Origin: Vitrella brassicaformis
Taxonomy: Eukaryota > Sar > Vitrellaceae
Direction of reading: 5' to 3'
Length of the DNA: 64,000 bases
NCBI GenBank assembly: GCA_001179505.1
Contig: CDMY01000989.1
Location: forward strand, 1-64,000
Shown: one piece after another, positions 43,518-54,718 of the stretch
Layout of the letters: every line of letters starts with the position of its first letter
How positions within the stretch are numbered: the first letter of the stretch is position 1
Notes under the pieces: model-generated
Database searches by the model: none
What the model saw: the letters and a program-made list of their open reading frames with translations, nothing else
Told to the model about the DNA's origin: nothing
Position numbers and translations under genes: made by a program

Positions 43518-44708
43518 ATGGCATGCATCTGTCCGATCCGCGCGCCTCCATCAAACCGGCCAGCCGTTTGCAAAATCAGTTGCCACACTTGCCATCATCA
43601 ATCAATCATCCGATCCAGTGTCCCTCTCCGTCCAGGCCGCGCTGCTCTTCATCTTGACGGCCATCTCACCCTCACCGTCAATATCCTGTTTGCTGGTCTG
43701 GTTGGCATCCCTCTCGCGGCAGATCACCGCCAGAACGACCGTGGTAAGCTACACGGAGCACATCTGCACCGAACCGACCATAGAATCACGGCAGATCTGT
43801 CCTCCTGGTCTGTGGATGGCTGCAGATGGGTCGGTAGTAGCTCATCGGCTAGGTAGGTTGGCTGCACCCATCCTCCATCCATCCATCCATCCATTCTTTG
43901 CTGCTGCGGTCATGCAGGTGCGTCTTGGGCGAATGCCACACACATGGCGGGGTTGAGGCTCTTCCAGGGGAAGATTCAGCTGGCCAAACAACTCAGCCAG
44001 TCGTCCCTCGCCCTCAGCAGCGCTGCCCATGACATGCTCACCGGAGCCACGGGCCTCATCGACACCCTGGCGGCGCACCAGCAGCCGGGCACCTTCGTGC
44101 AGATGGGCGAGCACTTCAACCAACCAAGGCCGCCCCCGAGGGGGTACAAGAAGTGCACTCTTGAGGAGATGGTGGAGTTTTTGAAGCCGAGGCTCCTCTC
44201 AGCCCTCCTGCCAGAGAACGGGGTCTGCATCCGCGACACAAAGAAGATATTGAAAGAAAAGCGCGGTCACGGCCGCTTCACCCGGTGTTTCCTGACGTGT
44301 CCACACACGGACTCCTTTTTCGACTGGCACCACCCCATGCTCGGACGCATCTCTTCTCTCGACCTCGCAAACGATCCCAAAATCCCGCCGCCGGGGGCAG
44401 TATGCCACCTTTACGACAATTCGGGCAATCCGAAACACAATGAGTGCCAACTCGGCTCCGAAGCCACCAAGTACAGCTTCTTCGCCCTCGACAGGATCGA
44501 TTTGGCGATGCAGAACCTGGTCGAATACCATGGCCAGTGGGGCGAACGATTCCGTGTCTACCCGGGCCGGCACTATGAGGGGCAGGACAAGTGCGAGGGC
44601 ATTTACGTGGAGTCCTCGTGGTTCCACCGCGACCTCCCTGAGGGCTATCAGAGGTACAAAATCCCACTGCCCGACCTCGGGGCATGGTCGCACTGCGACG
44701 GCTGGTAG
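43518..44708 (+). CDS. Secreted protein of unknown function
   Basis: The second exon (43918-44708) is long and clear. It joins in phase 1 to a first exon ending 43743 that encodes the hydrophobic, signal-like LTVNILFAGLVGIPLAA. The frame of that exon is open back to ATG 43518, but the true start is uncertain, and a start at 43944 (MAGLRLFQGKIQ) is the fallback. The mature part has about eight Cys, an amphipathic helix (QLAKQLSQSSLALSSAAHDM) and a compact aromatic-rich C-terminal half with HTDSFFDWHHPMLGR and QWGERFRVYPGRHYEG, ending GAWSHCDGW. No family recognised. Confidence 0.6.
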
Positions 44709-45429
44709 GGCGCCTGACGCACATACACACACAAGACACACACTGCAGGCAGCCCATAACGTAGTGAGGGAGGGACAGTGGTGAGGGAGGGGAGGGGGGA
44801 TGTATCGATCGGGTGATTAAGCCATGGACACTCCGTTTTTCACCTTGCTTCCATCTGCGTCTCGCCGTGCTTCTCTCTCTCAATTTGTCGCACAACATCT
44901 TTCTTTGTCCTTTCCGTTTGGCCCCCTTTGTTTCCTCGAGAGAGAAAGGCACACACTTGCAGACAGACGGTTGAAAGAGCCATGCAGGCTTTTCCTGGAA
45001 TGTCTTGGTTTGTCGACGCTGCTGTGTTGTGTGTGTGTGTGTGTGTGTGGTGTGACTGTGACGCCTGCCTGTCCTGACCACACTCTCTCTGTGTGTTCCC
45101 GCTGGCCGGCAGGACAGAGACACCTCACTCACTCACATACACACACGCAGACTGACGGGGGGATAGTGAGTGTGCGGGAGTGCGGGAGTGTTAGTATGGG
45201 GCTGGTTGGATGGCTGGATGGCTGGCTGGCTGGCTGGCTGGATGGAATGCCCACGATTTACTTACAAACCACTTACTTACGTTCAGCACTTACTTACATG
45301 CGTCCCTTGAGCTGGTGGCAGCAGAAAGAGACGACACACGTCAATCAAAAGGCGGCATGGACGTGTCCATGGGCATGGAGAATACAGAGACGTATGCACC
45401 AATTGATCAATGAAATCGTCTCTCATTTA
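44709..45429. other. Intergenic gap with GGCT microsatellite
   Basis: Holds a GGCTGGCTGGCT array at about 45206-45243 and ACTTACTTAC-type repeats near 45260-45300. No exon supported. Confidence 0.55.
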
Positions 45430-46229
45430 TAAAGAGTAGAGACCGAGAAGAACAGAAAGGTCTCGACCTTCCAATCACCACCCACCCGGCATAGTGCGCC
45501 TTCATAGCTGCCGAGCGGGCCTCAAATGTGGCTGTCGCGGCCTCCATCTGCGTGAGGGCCGCCGCGCAGTCGCCGACGGCCTCTCTGTATCGGTGCAGCT
45601 TGAGATAGCAGGAGGCCCGGTTGGGCAGGAGGGTCCGCTCAGCCGATACGACTATGCGCTGCGGTCGGCCGACGTCGTGCTGGGCTGCCAATAGGACTGC
45701 AGGAGGTCCAGGGCGCGGTCGAGGGCTGCCCGGTGGTCGCCTCTGCTGAAAAGCTCATTGCCTTTGGCCTTTTCCTCGAGGGCCGACGAGAGCAGAGCGC
45801 GTCGGGCCCCCCCCCTTGCCGATCTGCACGTTCATGGGGCTTCCCTTGCCTCCCCTTGACAAAAGCACTGCCTGCATGGTGGTCGGTGGTGGTCACGCGT
45901 GATGGTCGCCGCCCGTTGGTCAGCCCCGGCGCCTCGGTCAAGCCTCTGCCTCTTGGTCAGCCCATCTGTCCCAGGCGGCGTAGTAGGCCTTCATGTCGCC
46001 CTGTGCGCTGCAGCTGACGCGCCTCGCCCTCCCCCTCCCCCTGGTTGTCCTTGTGCGGGGCAGTGGCGGTGTCCTTGAAGGGGTTGTCCACCTTGTGTTT
46101 GGTCGTTGGGGCCTTCCTGAAGTTCTCCTGCCACTGGTAGAGGTCGTCGATGTAGCTCCTGGTCTCATCGGCGTTGCGGCGGATCTGGTGCTGAATCTCC
46201 ATGACGTTCCGCTGGCCACTGACTGCCAT
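45430..46229 (-). pseudogene. RPAP3/SPAG1-like TPR gene remnant with frameshifts
   Basis: From ATG 46229 the frame encodes MEIQHQIRRNADETRSYIDD and LYQWQENFRKA, which match the N-terminal segment of RPAP3 (a TPR co-factor of the R2TP/HSP90 assembly machine). The homologous reading then moves to another frame (MKAYYAAWDRWADQEAEA, then stop, near 45942). It moves again for the first TPR helix pair (LEEKAKGNELFSRGDHRAAL, near 45770), and once more for LPNRASCYLKLHRYREAVGD (45630-45570). No splice sites explain these shifts. One lies at a run of about ten C at 45808-45817 and could be a sequencing error. The rest of the TPR array and C-terminal domain are missing. Read as a truncated pseudogene. 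Confidence 0.6.
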
Positions 46230-46441
46230 TGTGGTGGGCTAGGGACTGACAGGTGATGCTGGCGACCAGTCGCTCTGGTCTCTTCGTCAAAGACGGCAAG
46301 AGCCGCGAGACGCCCCCACGCAACGTGCTTCCGTGTAAACCAATGGAAGCATGCAAATCGTTTGCCTCAAATAACTTGGCAAGTTAAAAGTTGGTGTTAT
46401 CGTGTTGTTGTCTTCTCTTTCCTCCAGCGGTTGTCGGCATC

Positions 46442-46842
46442 ATGGATGCAAAGCATCCAGTTGAGGAGGTGGCTGTGCCATTGCGGGCAATGCTCGGTGT
46501 TGTGGAACTCGGCATAATGACGCAGGTAGGCACTGCATGCGACGCGATGACTGACACGGAGGGAGCGGAGGGCGCAGAGGCTGCACTGCATGCGTGTGGC
46601 TGTCGTCTGTCTGCCCTGCAGGTGTCCAGGACTTTTGAGGAGTTGGTGACGAATCAGACGCTCATCGCCCGCATCCAGAACGTCATCCAGAGCCACAACC
46701 TCGGCGGCTTCATGCAGTACAGTGAGCGGCGCTTCACTCGCTGGAAGACCACTGAGGACTACGCCGTTGAGCGCAAGAAGAAACTCTATTACCTCAGCTA
46801 CGTGATGGAGAACTGCGGCAAGCTGGGCAGCTGGGTATATAT

Positions 46843-46877
<35 letters not shown>

Positions 46878-47462
46878 CATGGGCGACAGGGAGGGGCACA
46901 TTGATTGGTGGATTGCTCCTCGGTGCTTGCTGTCTGTGTGTGTGCAGGCGCCTCTGATGTACTATGCCGAGTCGTTCAAGCGTGTCAAGCTGCCCATCCA
47001 GGTGGGCAGGCACCCCAAGGGCACTCATTGATGCGGTCGTCGGGGTGCATTCCTCTGTGTTCTCACCCCCACCGGCCGCAGGTGTGTGAGGACAAGGTCA
47101 GCTCTCTGGACAAGGCCGTGTTCGACAGCCGCCCGCACAGCGTGCGAGCCTGGTCACTCTTCAGGTAGGCGCAAGCGTACCCATCACCCCATCCAGCCAC
47201 TCCCTGTGCCTCTGACTCTTCATGTGTGTGTCCTATGCATAGTCTCTTTGTGGAGGGCTGCACTCGCGAGTTGTCGTTGAAGCGCATCTTGGTGGGCGGC
47301 CAGCTGCGCGACAAGCTGGGCAGCAGCGTGCTGACGGTCTATGGCCCGGGGGACCTGCACGCCAACCACCCCTTCGCTGCAGGATACGATGGCACCGACC
47401 CCCGCGTCAGCGGTAAGTTCAAGAGAGAGGTGGTGGGAATCAGCCGAGGTAGAGGCGGCTCA

Positions 47463-47493
<31 letters not shown>

Positions 47494-48128
47494 TTGTGTG
47501 TGTCGGTCAGTGTTGAACGCTGACTATCGCGGCATCATGGATGTGGTTGTGCAACGGTGGGACCCTGGCGCACGCCACACACACATAGACCAGTCCACAC
47601 AATGACCACCTGGATGGATGAATGGATGGATGTGTGTCTGTCAATGGATGCAGTTTGCAGAAGAAGGCCAAAGCCGAGATGGTGGCGGGTGAGATGCACT
47701 TGCCGGCCCCTCTGGTGGCCAATCCGGTGGAGTTCCTTCGCTGCCGCGCACTCATCACGCAGGTATACACACGCACACACACAAAAACACACACGCGCAC
47801 ACACGTGTCTGTGCCTGTGTCTGTGTGTGTCCACCCACAGGCGCCCGACCAGCCCCTCTGGGGCCCCACACGTCGACTGCTGTGTGACACCTACACCGGC
47901 GCCCACCGCAAGCGCACCATCGCGCTGTCCGGCCACCGCCCGGGCGACACATTCATGGCCTTCATCGAGCTGGATTGGACCGTGTCCGTGACGGCCATCC
48001 TCTACACGACCGAGAAGCGCCGGGCTGGGCAGCAGAATCACCCGGATGGCGAGTTCCCCATGACGGTACAGCTGGTGCGCGACGCACTGGGGCAGCAGGA
48101 GGCATGGGACCTGCTGGAGCTCGTGTGA
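46442..48128 (+). CDS. Conserved-looking protein of unknown function
   Basis: Eight exons (46442-46525, 46622-46834, 46948-47001, 47082-47164, 47243-47412, 47511-47556, 47654-47762, 47841-48128) join in phase to about 348 residues. The protein looks globular with alternating helices and strands: FEELVTNQTLIARIQNVIQS, FTRWKTTEDYAVERKKKLYY, LSLKRILVGGQLRDKLGSSV, VEFLRCRALITQAPDQPLWG, HRPGDTFMAFIELDWTVSVT. No signal, membrane segment or known motif was recognised. The regular codon use and clean splicing say it is a real gene. Confidence 0.7.
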
Positions 48129-48477
48129 GGTGGATGGATGGATGGGGGACGGTATGTATACCATTGCTGGGAGAGATGTTGATACGTTGGCGGGATTGGG
48201 ACGGATTTCTTCCTTGCCTGTATGCCTCTGTGTGTGCGTGCGTGTGGATGGACGGATGGACAAATGAGAGATGGGATGGACTGAGAGAGAGATGGGCCAG
48301 CACATATATTGCTACTGGAAGAGACGATTTTCTTCCCTTCATCGGTGGTCGCGTCATGTCACATAGAGTTGGCAAAGCTACGCAGATACACTGACCCGGT
48401 CATTCACACGCTTCCATCCATCCATCCATCCGTCCAGCCGACCTACGAAAGGCGCTCACGCCACGTGAGTCAGGCGG
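48129..48477. other. Intergenic gap between convergent genes
   Basis: GGAT/CCATC low-complexity repeats and no recognised exon. Confidence 0.55.
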
Positions 48478-50919
48478 TCAGTCGTGTGTGTGCAGTAGGA
48501 AGCTGAGAGCGGCATGGAATGTCGAGAAGAAGTATGACGACTCGGCCAGGCGGCTCTCGGACGGCTTCTGCGACATGTGCAGGTCCACTAAGGCCGCGTG
48601 CGACAGCACCTGGACCAAACCGCTCATCGCCAACGCTCCGATGAACAGACCCAAGACGTCGTCCGCTGTGATCTGTCGGGGCAGAAAGAGATGACTGATG
48701 TGACTGATTTCTCCCTTCATTGTGTGTATGTGCGTGTGTACCTCACTCACCTCGACAGGTCGCCTTGACTGCACGGCTCCCCTGGCCGCTTTCTTAGTGT
48801 GCTCTTCAACGCTGCCTGAATACAATGCACACACGCATCCCTCCATCCATCGATCGACATGGAGTGCGGGGATGCGGTGTAATGAGTGTGGTGGTGTCAT
48901 CTCATGCAGTGCAGTCAGTGTGTAGTGTCCTGTACGGTGGATGAGTTGGCAGCTGTCCCGGATGCAGTCGAGCTTCTCGTGAGGGGACGCCAGATCCTCC
49001 AGCTGAGTGAGTGATACACACGGTGGACACACACACACATCCACTGGCATTGATGTGCCTAAACCAGTTCCCCCGTTCACTTCACGTGTGTGTGTGTGTG
49101 TGTACCTCTTTCAGCTTGTCTGCCGGTGGCTGCAGGTTGACGTCCCGCAACGCCGAAGGAATCTGCGGCGGGCCGGGCCACGACAGACAGTCACACATTG
49201 TCTGTCAACTGGCTGCTCGTGCGCAAACCACCAACCAACCTACCTGGAAGTAGTCGAAGAACTGTCTGCTGACGGCGAGGCTCTTGAGTTTCCGCTGCAC
49301 GATGGCCTCCTTGTCGCTGAGGGCCTTGGTCAGGTGGTCCCACAGAAAGGGGTGCAGCTGGCTGTAGACGTACCTGCACACAGACATAGGGAAGCGGTAC
49401 GAGATGAGAGAGTGGTGGGTGTGTCCATCCCTCCATCCCTCCATCCATCCATCCATCTGTTGTGTGTGGTGTGGTGTGCGTGCCTTTCCATGGTGAGGTG
49501 TAGCTGGTGTCTGTGTTGTCCCATCGCCCCACCGACTTGCTGGCTCTGCTGACGCCATACACGACCCACCTGTGAGTACAGATGCACACAAGCAAAAGGC
49601 AGGCAGACAGGCCGGGCACACAGGAGGACAGAATCGTGTAGGTCGGTGGCTGCCTGATGGATGGATGGATGGATGGATGGCTCACTCCTTCACTCTCTGA
49701 CCGCTTCTGAGCAGATCTCCTGCAGTCGGTACGCCACATCGTCCTCCAGACCAGCCACCTGCAGCCATCGACACCCGCCCGCACACACATCCCTCCGTCC
49801 CTTTATCCCTCCCTCCCTCCATCCCTCCCTCCCTCCCTCCCTCACCAGCACGTATGTGTTCTCGAATCGTCGAAGGGTCCTGCTGAGGCTCTTCTGCAGC
49901 GTCTGATCCAGCTGAAACCACCTGTTTATGGGGGGCGGACACACGCACACGACCACACACAACAGGGCAATCATGACTTGGGCTGCCATTCGCCAAGCCA
50001 TCCATCCATCCATCCCCTACTCGTGCACGGTTTGCTCCACGGCAGCTGCGGTTGACATGGCTGCGGCGGATGGCGACCCCTGTGACCCACTGCGTGACGA
50101 GTTGCGGCCCCGGCTGGTGGTGCCGCGGCCCGACACGGTGCCGGTGCTCTCAAATCGACCCTGGAGAGGGCGGTCGATGCACACCACTGACGGATGGATG
50201 GATGGCACAGACATAGAGGTAGAGTGGTGTTTGAATGAGTTCATTGGATCGTTGTGTGGTGCCTGCCTCCCTGCCACTGACAGACCTTTGAAGGTGTTTC
50301 CATGGTCGTACAGGCTCTCCTCTTGCACGACGGCGCAGACGCGCTGCTCTTTGAAGCCGAACGACGTGAACACACAACTGTTGCGGATCTCTGCAGCAGG
50401 GCGGGTGAACGGACTCACTCATAGGACGCTTGGTAGCCTGTGGATGTCTGTCTGCCTGTCTGTCTGTCTGTCAGTCTGTCTGAGTGGGTGTGGTGGCTCA
50501 CCCACTCCCTGCCCTATGACATTCAGAAAGTGGCCTGGAATCAACACACACGCACTCATCAACCAATCGATGGCTGCACTCCTCCTTCAGGTCTGTCTGT
50601 CCGCTATACGCACCGCACCTGGTATGTGTGTTGCCTGCAGAATATGAGTCTCTGACAAACACAAACACACAACACACACAAAGATTCAACTCATTGCACT
50701 GCATGTCTTCTTTGCCGCAGACAGACAGACAGACAGACAGACGGCCTGACCGATGAGCACTTGTGTGATGTGGACGCCCAGCAGCGACGACGCGCACGGC
50801 AGCAGCAGAATGGTCTGCTTCTCCGCCACGAACTTGTAGAGTTTGTCGAAGTTTTGCCGCAGCACAGTGAGGAACGGGTTGGAGCTCAGATCTTCGCCTC
50901 CTGGGACACCTGCACTCAT
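48478..50919 (-). CDS. VPS9-domain protein (Rab5-type guanine nucleotide exchange factor)
   Basis: Thirteen exons (50919-50751, 50651-50619, 50534-50502, 50390-50278, 50160-50021, 49921-49846, 49758-49702, 49569-49484, 49373-49244, 49162-49106, 49002-48936, 48815-48751, 48672-48478) give about 406 residues. The C-terminal half is a VPS9 domain: MERYVYSQLHPFLWDHL, DLASPHEKLDCIRDSCQLIH, and ITADDVLGLFIGALAMSGLV with the Asp of the catalytic loop, then SRLAESSYFFSTFHAALSFL. VPS9 proteins load GTP on Rab5/Rab21-like GTPases at early endosomes. The N-terminal half (FLTVLRQNFDKLYKFVAEKQ) is not recognised. The junction 49484/49373 uses a GC donor (AAAG|GCACGC), required to keep the domain frame. 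Two exons are only 33 bases. Confidence 0.82.
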
Positions 50920-51048
50920 CCTGATAGCCCGTGAGCAGATCTTTTCACCGCCGATCCATCCATTGCGCGCTTGGCTGGCAGACTCCCCCTCTCGGGGTTT
51001 TCACTCATCGCTGGTTTTGGCATGTTCTGAGGATGGTGGTTGGAAGCG
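50920..51048. promoter_or_regulatory. Short bidirectional promoter region
   Basis: 129 bases between divergent ATG codons of the VPS9 gene and the OPR/FASTK-like gene. No specific motif recognised. Confidence 0.45.
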
Positions 51049-53018
51049 ATGCTCAGCTCCCGTGATCTGCTGAAGCTGAAGCAGTCATCGACATTTTTGA
51101 TGCGCATCCGGCCCTTCAGCACCACTGCAGCAGCACCACCAGCAGCAGCTACACCAGCTCCACCAGCTACACCATCAGCACGCCCAAGCAGGGCACCATG
51201 CAGCTCTGCCCATGTGCACCAGCATCTCGACGTTGCGCGCGCCCTCAACAGCCTGGCAAGAAAGCGCGGCCACACGGCGGCTGACCGCGAGAGCTGGCGG
51301 GTGTCGCTGCTCAGATCTCTCAGCCAAGCCCACCGTTCGTCGGCAAGGGAGACCGCCCTGGTGCTCAACGCCTGCAGAAGATGCCCGTTGGTCGCTGATG
51401 AGGAGGGCGGCGACTTGGTGCGCAGCGTTGCGGAGGCCTACACGCGACGGGCGCGGCAGATTGTCCCGTCGTTCAACGCTCTGGGTCTGACGGTGGTGTG
51501 CAAGGCCTGGTCGCAGCTGCGGCCGCTGTTGACTGGGCTGGAAGGAGGTCTGGTGGACGACGACCTGCTGCTTCGGGTGAGCGAGCGGCTGCAGACCCAG
51601 CTGCAGCGCATCACGCCCCTCACCCTAGGCAACCTCCTCAACGCGCTCGCCCGCCTGGACTTCCGCGACAAGGCGCTCCTGACGAGTCCACCGATGCAGG
51701 AAGCCGTCAGGCGGTGCCTGCCGTCGCTCAAGGCTTTGGACTTGGTGCAGGTCATCAACGCGTTTGCGCGTCTGGAGTGGCGTGATGTGCCGCTGCTGCA
51801 CCTGCTGGCGGACCGGTGTGTGGACCAGGTCGAGTACATGGACTGCGGCGGGCTGAGCCTGGTGGCGAATGGGTATGGGCGGCTGGAGGTGAGGCATGAA
51901 CGGCTGTTTGGCCGGATGGCGGACAGGCTGGCGTCGTGTGGGCACTCGTGTGGGCTCAGGGATGTGGCCATGATACAACACGCATTCGCTAAGTGAGTCG
52001 AGTCAGTGGGCTGGGCGATGAATGGATGGATGGATGGATACCAAGATGATTGATCGATTGCATGTGTATGTGGCGCAGGTTTGACTTCCCCTTCACGCCC
52101 AGCGTGTTCGAGGCCACCTGCAGTCTGCTGCCGGCATGCCTCTCGTCCGCCCCGTCCGCCTCACCCCCCTCCCCCTCCGACCAGCAGCACTCCCTCACTC
52201 TCATCCTGACGGCAGCGGCCAAGGTGGGCTTCAGGGACCTCAGCGCCATCGCCCCACTCATGCAGGTCCTGTTTGACGGGTCGGCATCGGCCCCGCTGCT
52301 GCACTCTCTCACTCCGGGGCAGCTGGCCATGCTGACATCAGCCATGGGGCAGCTGGCGCAAAGCGACGAGAGGCTCGTGGTCGGCCAATTGGCTGAGGGG
52401 GATGATGAGCGTGTTTATCGCGAGTGGCGTGGGTGGTGGGGTCAGCTGCTGCAGCAGCTGGAGCAGCAGCTGCAGGGCAGGGCCCTCATAGTCACGGCTG
52501 CAGCCGGCACTGAAGAGGCCTCTGGACCACATCGACAAACAGCGGCTACAATCCCCCCTCATCAGACAGGCCCAGCAGCAATCGTCGACCTGGACGAGCT
52601 GCCCGATGGACAGGAGGACAGTGACAGTGACGACACCCACAAGAATGATGAGTGGGTGGACGGGCGGGAGACGGCTGAGGGGAAGGGCGACGGGTGGGGG
52701 GAGATGGAGCTGTCCACTGTGTGCCGGGCGCTGGCGGCCGTCAAGTGCCGTCACATGCCTATATTCGATGCCGTGGCGCAACTCATCCAGGTCAGTCGAA
52801 CAGACAGGCAATGAGGGGGCCCGTAAGACACCTATCACACACCGTGTGTGTGGTGTTCAGGCGCCTGAGAGTGTGCGTGGCTGGTCGGCGTGGTCCCTCC
52901 TCACTGTTCTGCGGGCCTTCGCCACCCTCAAAGTACACATGCACACTCACACACTCACACACACACAGACAGACAGACAGACACGAGTCCGCCCTGGCGG
53001 CTGGTTGATCGATGCATG

Positions 53019-53054
<36 letters not shown>

Positions 53055-54718
53055 TGTGCAGCATCACCATGACGGTTTGTTGAGGCGCCTTGACAGTGCT
53101 GTGGATGATGTGAGTTGGGAGCTGGACCTGTCAGCTGCGTGTGAGTGGGCCTCGCTGAGGTGGGCCCTCACCGGCCAGCATCACGACGGCCTCCTAGCGA
53201 CCGTCGAGCACCTCATTCAGCGGCACAGACACAGAAACACAGCTCGCCAACCGGCCAGGCAGCAGCAGCCACCACCGTCATCGGCTCCACATGTGCCGCC
53301 CCGTGACCCTGAGAGATGGACGGTGGCGGCATCGCGCCCAAGTGGCCTGCAGACGCCCCTTGTCGACCTGTTGGCCTGCCTGGCCGTGCCAGGGGGGCCA
53401 AGATGCATCGAACAGAGCGATGATGCCGCGTCAGCCGCTGCGTTGCGTTGGTATCGGGTGATGCCGTGCACTAGTGAGGGTGTTGGGGGGTTCGACGTGA
53501 GCACCGTTGGTGTGCTGGAGAAGGGATTGTCGGCACATTGCAGGTGGGATTGGTGGAGAGAGAGAATGTTCTCTCTCTCGTCATGCATACAAACTTGTGT
53601 GTGTGTGTGTGTGTGTGTGGTTGATGCAGGCGCTATGGTGAGATGGCTGAGCGGCTGGGTGGGGCGCTCTCCGCCGAGATCGGTGCTGTCATCGACGCGC
53701 AGACACTACCCACAGGTGAGCAAGCAGCCAATCGACCTAACCTGCCCACTGTGGGTGCATCGCCCATCTGTGTGTGTGTATCCCATTGGTGGCTGTTTGC
53801 TAGGTCTGTTAGCCAAGTTGGATGGTCTTCAGCGGCTGCTGGACTTGACATGGCCCCAAGGTATGTGTGTGCGTGTGCCATGCAGGCCATCCATCCGTCC
53901 ACCTACCTCTGCTCTCCCTTGCAGTTGCAGCAGCAGTGAGGCCGCAGATCGAGTCGGCTCTCCAAATCAGGACCACCAGCACCAAAGACAAGCAGCCACA
54001 GCCAACCGAGGCACCGCCCCCACAACCGCGCATGGCCGCCCGCCTCCCCTCGTCCACCATGAGGTCCCGCGGGCCGTTCAGCACCACAAGGCGGCGACTC
54101 GCACCACCACAGCAGACATCCACAGCTGACAGGGGGCGGAGGCAGGACACTCCACCATCACTATGCCTCAAGGGCGGTCATGCTGCGGCTGACGATGGTG
54201 GTGGTAGTTCTGAGGTGTGTTGGTCGCTGTCGGCTGGCCAGGCGGCCCGCCAGCTCATGAGAAGGAGGATGGCAACTGATCAAGGTGGTGGGAGTGACGG
54301 TGTCTGGGGTGTTGGCCATCCTGTGATGGTGCCGCGGCAAGTACTGGAGGCCTGGTGCGAGTGCGGTGATGACGGTGATGCTGCGGGAGACGGAGGACGA
54401 TACACTGAAGACGACCGGGCTCGACCGCTGGGAAAGGCGCTGGTGGATGTGTCGAGGCGGATTGTGAGCCATGAAGGCCTTGGGAGCGGCATGGTGGCCC
54501 TTGTGCTGCTGCCGACCATGGCTGACTTCGGGGCGACTGGTGTGTTGGGCGGCGGCGGTGGCGGCGTGTCTATGGCGACTGACTGGTGTGCATACCGACG
54601 TGAGTTGGCAGCGGTGCTGCGGGTGAGGGAATGGGCGCATGGTGATGATAGTGGCGTTGGTGGTGCTGGTGTGCCCGTGCCAGTGTGTGTTTCGGTTAGA
54701 GACTCGACGACCGAATGA
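51049..54718 (+). CDS. Organellar helical-repeat (OPR/FASTK-like) RNA-binding-type protein
   Basis: Seven exons (51049-51992, 52079-52790, 52861-52932, 53062-53543, 53630-53715, 53804-53860, 53925-54718) give about 1048 residues. The N-terminus MLSSRDLLKLKQSSTFLMRI is basic and Ser-rich, a good mitochondrial presequence. Residues 70-450 carry degenerate helical repeats with the LxNxLARLxxRD pattern: LGNLLNALARLDFRDKALL, VQVINAFARLEWRDVPLLHL, LSLVANGYGRLEVRHERLF. These are typical of OPR and FASTK proteins that handle organellar RNA. They are abundant in chromerids, apicomplexans and green algae. I saw no C-terminal RAP motif; the C-terminal 500 residues are low complexity with Gly runs. Start chosen at the first ATG; the in-frame TTG at 51040 is not used. 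Confidence 0.72.
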
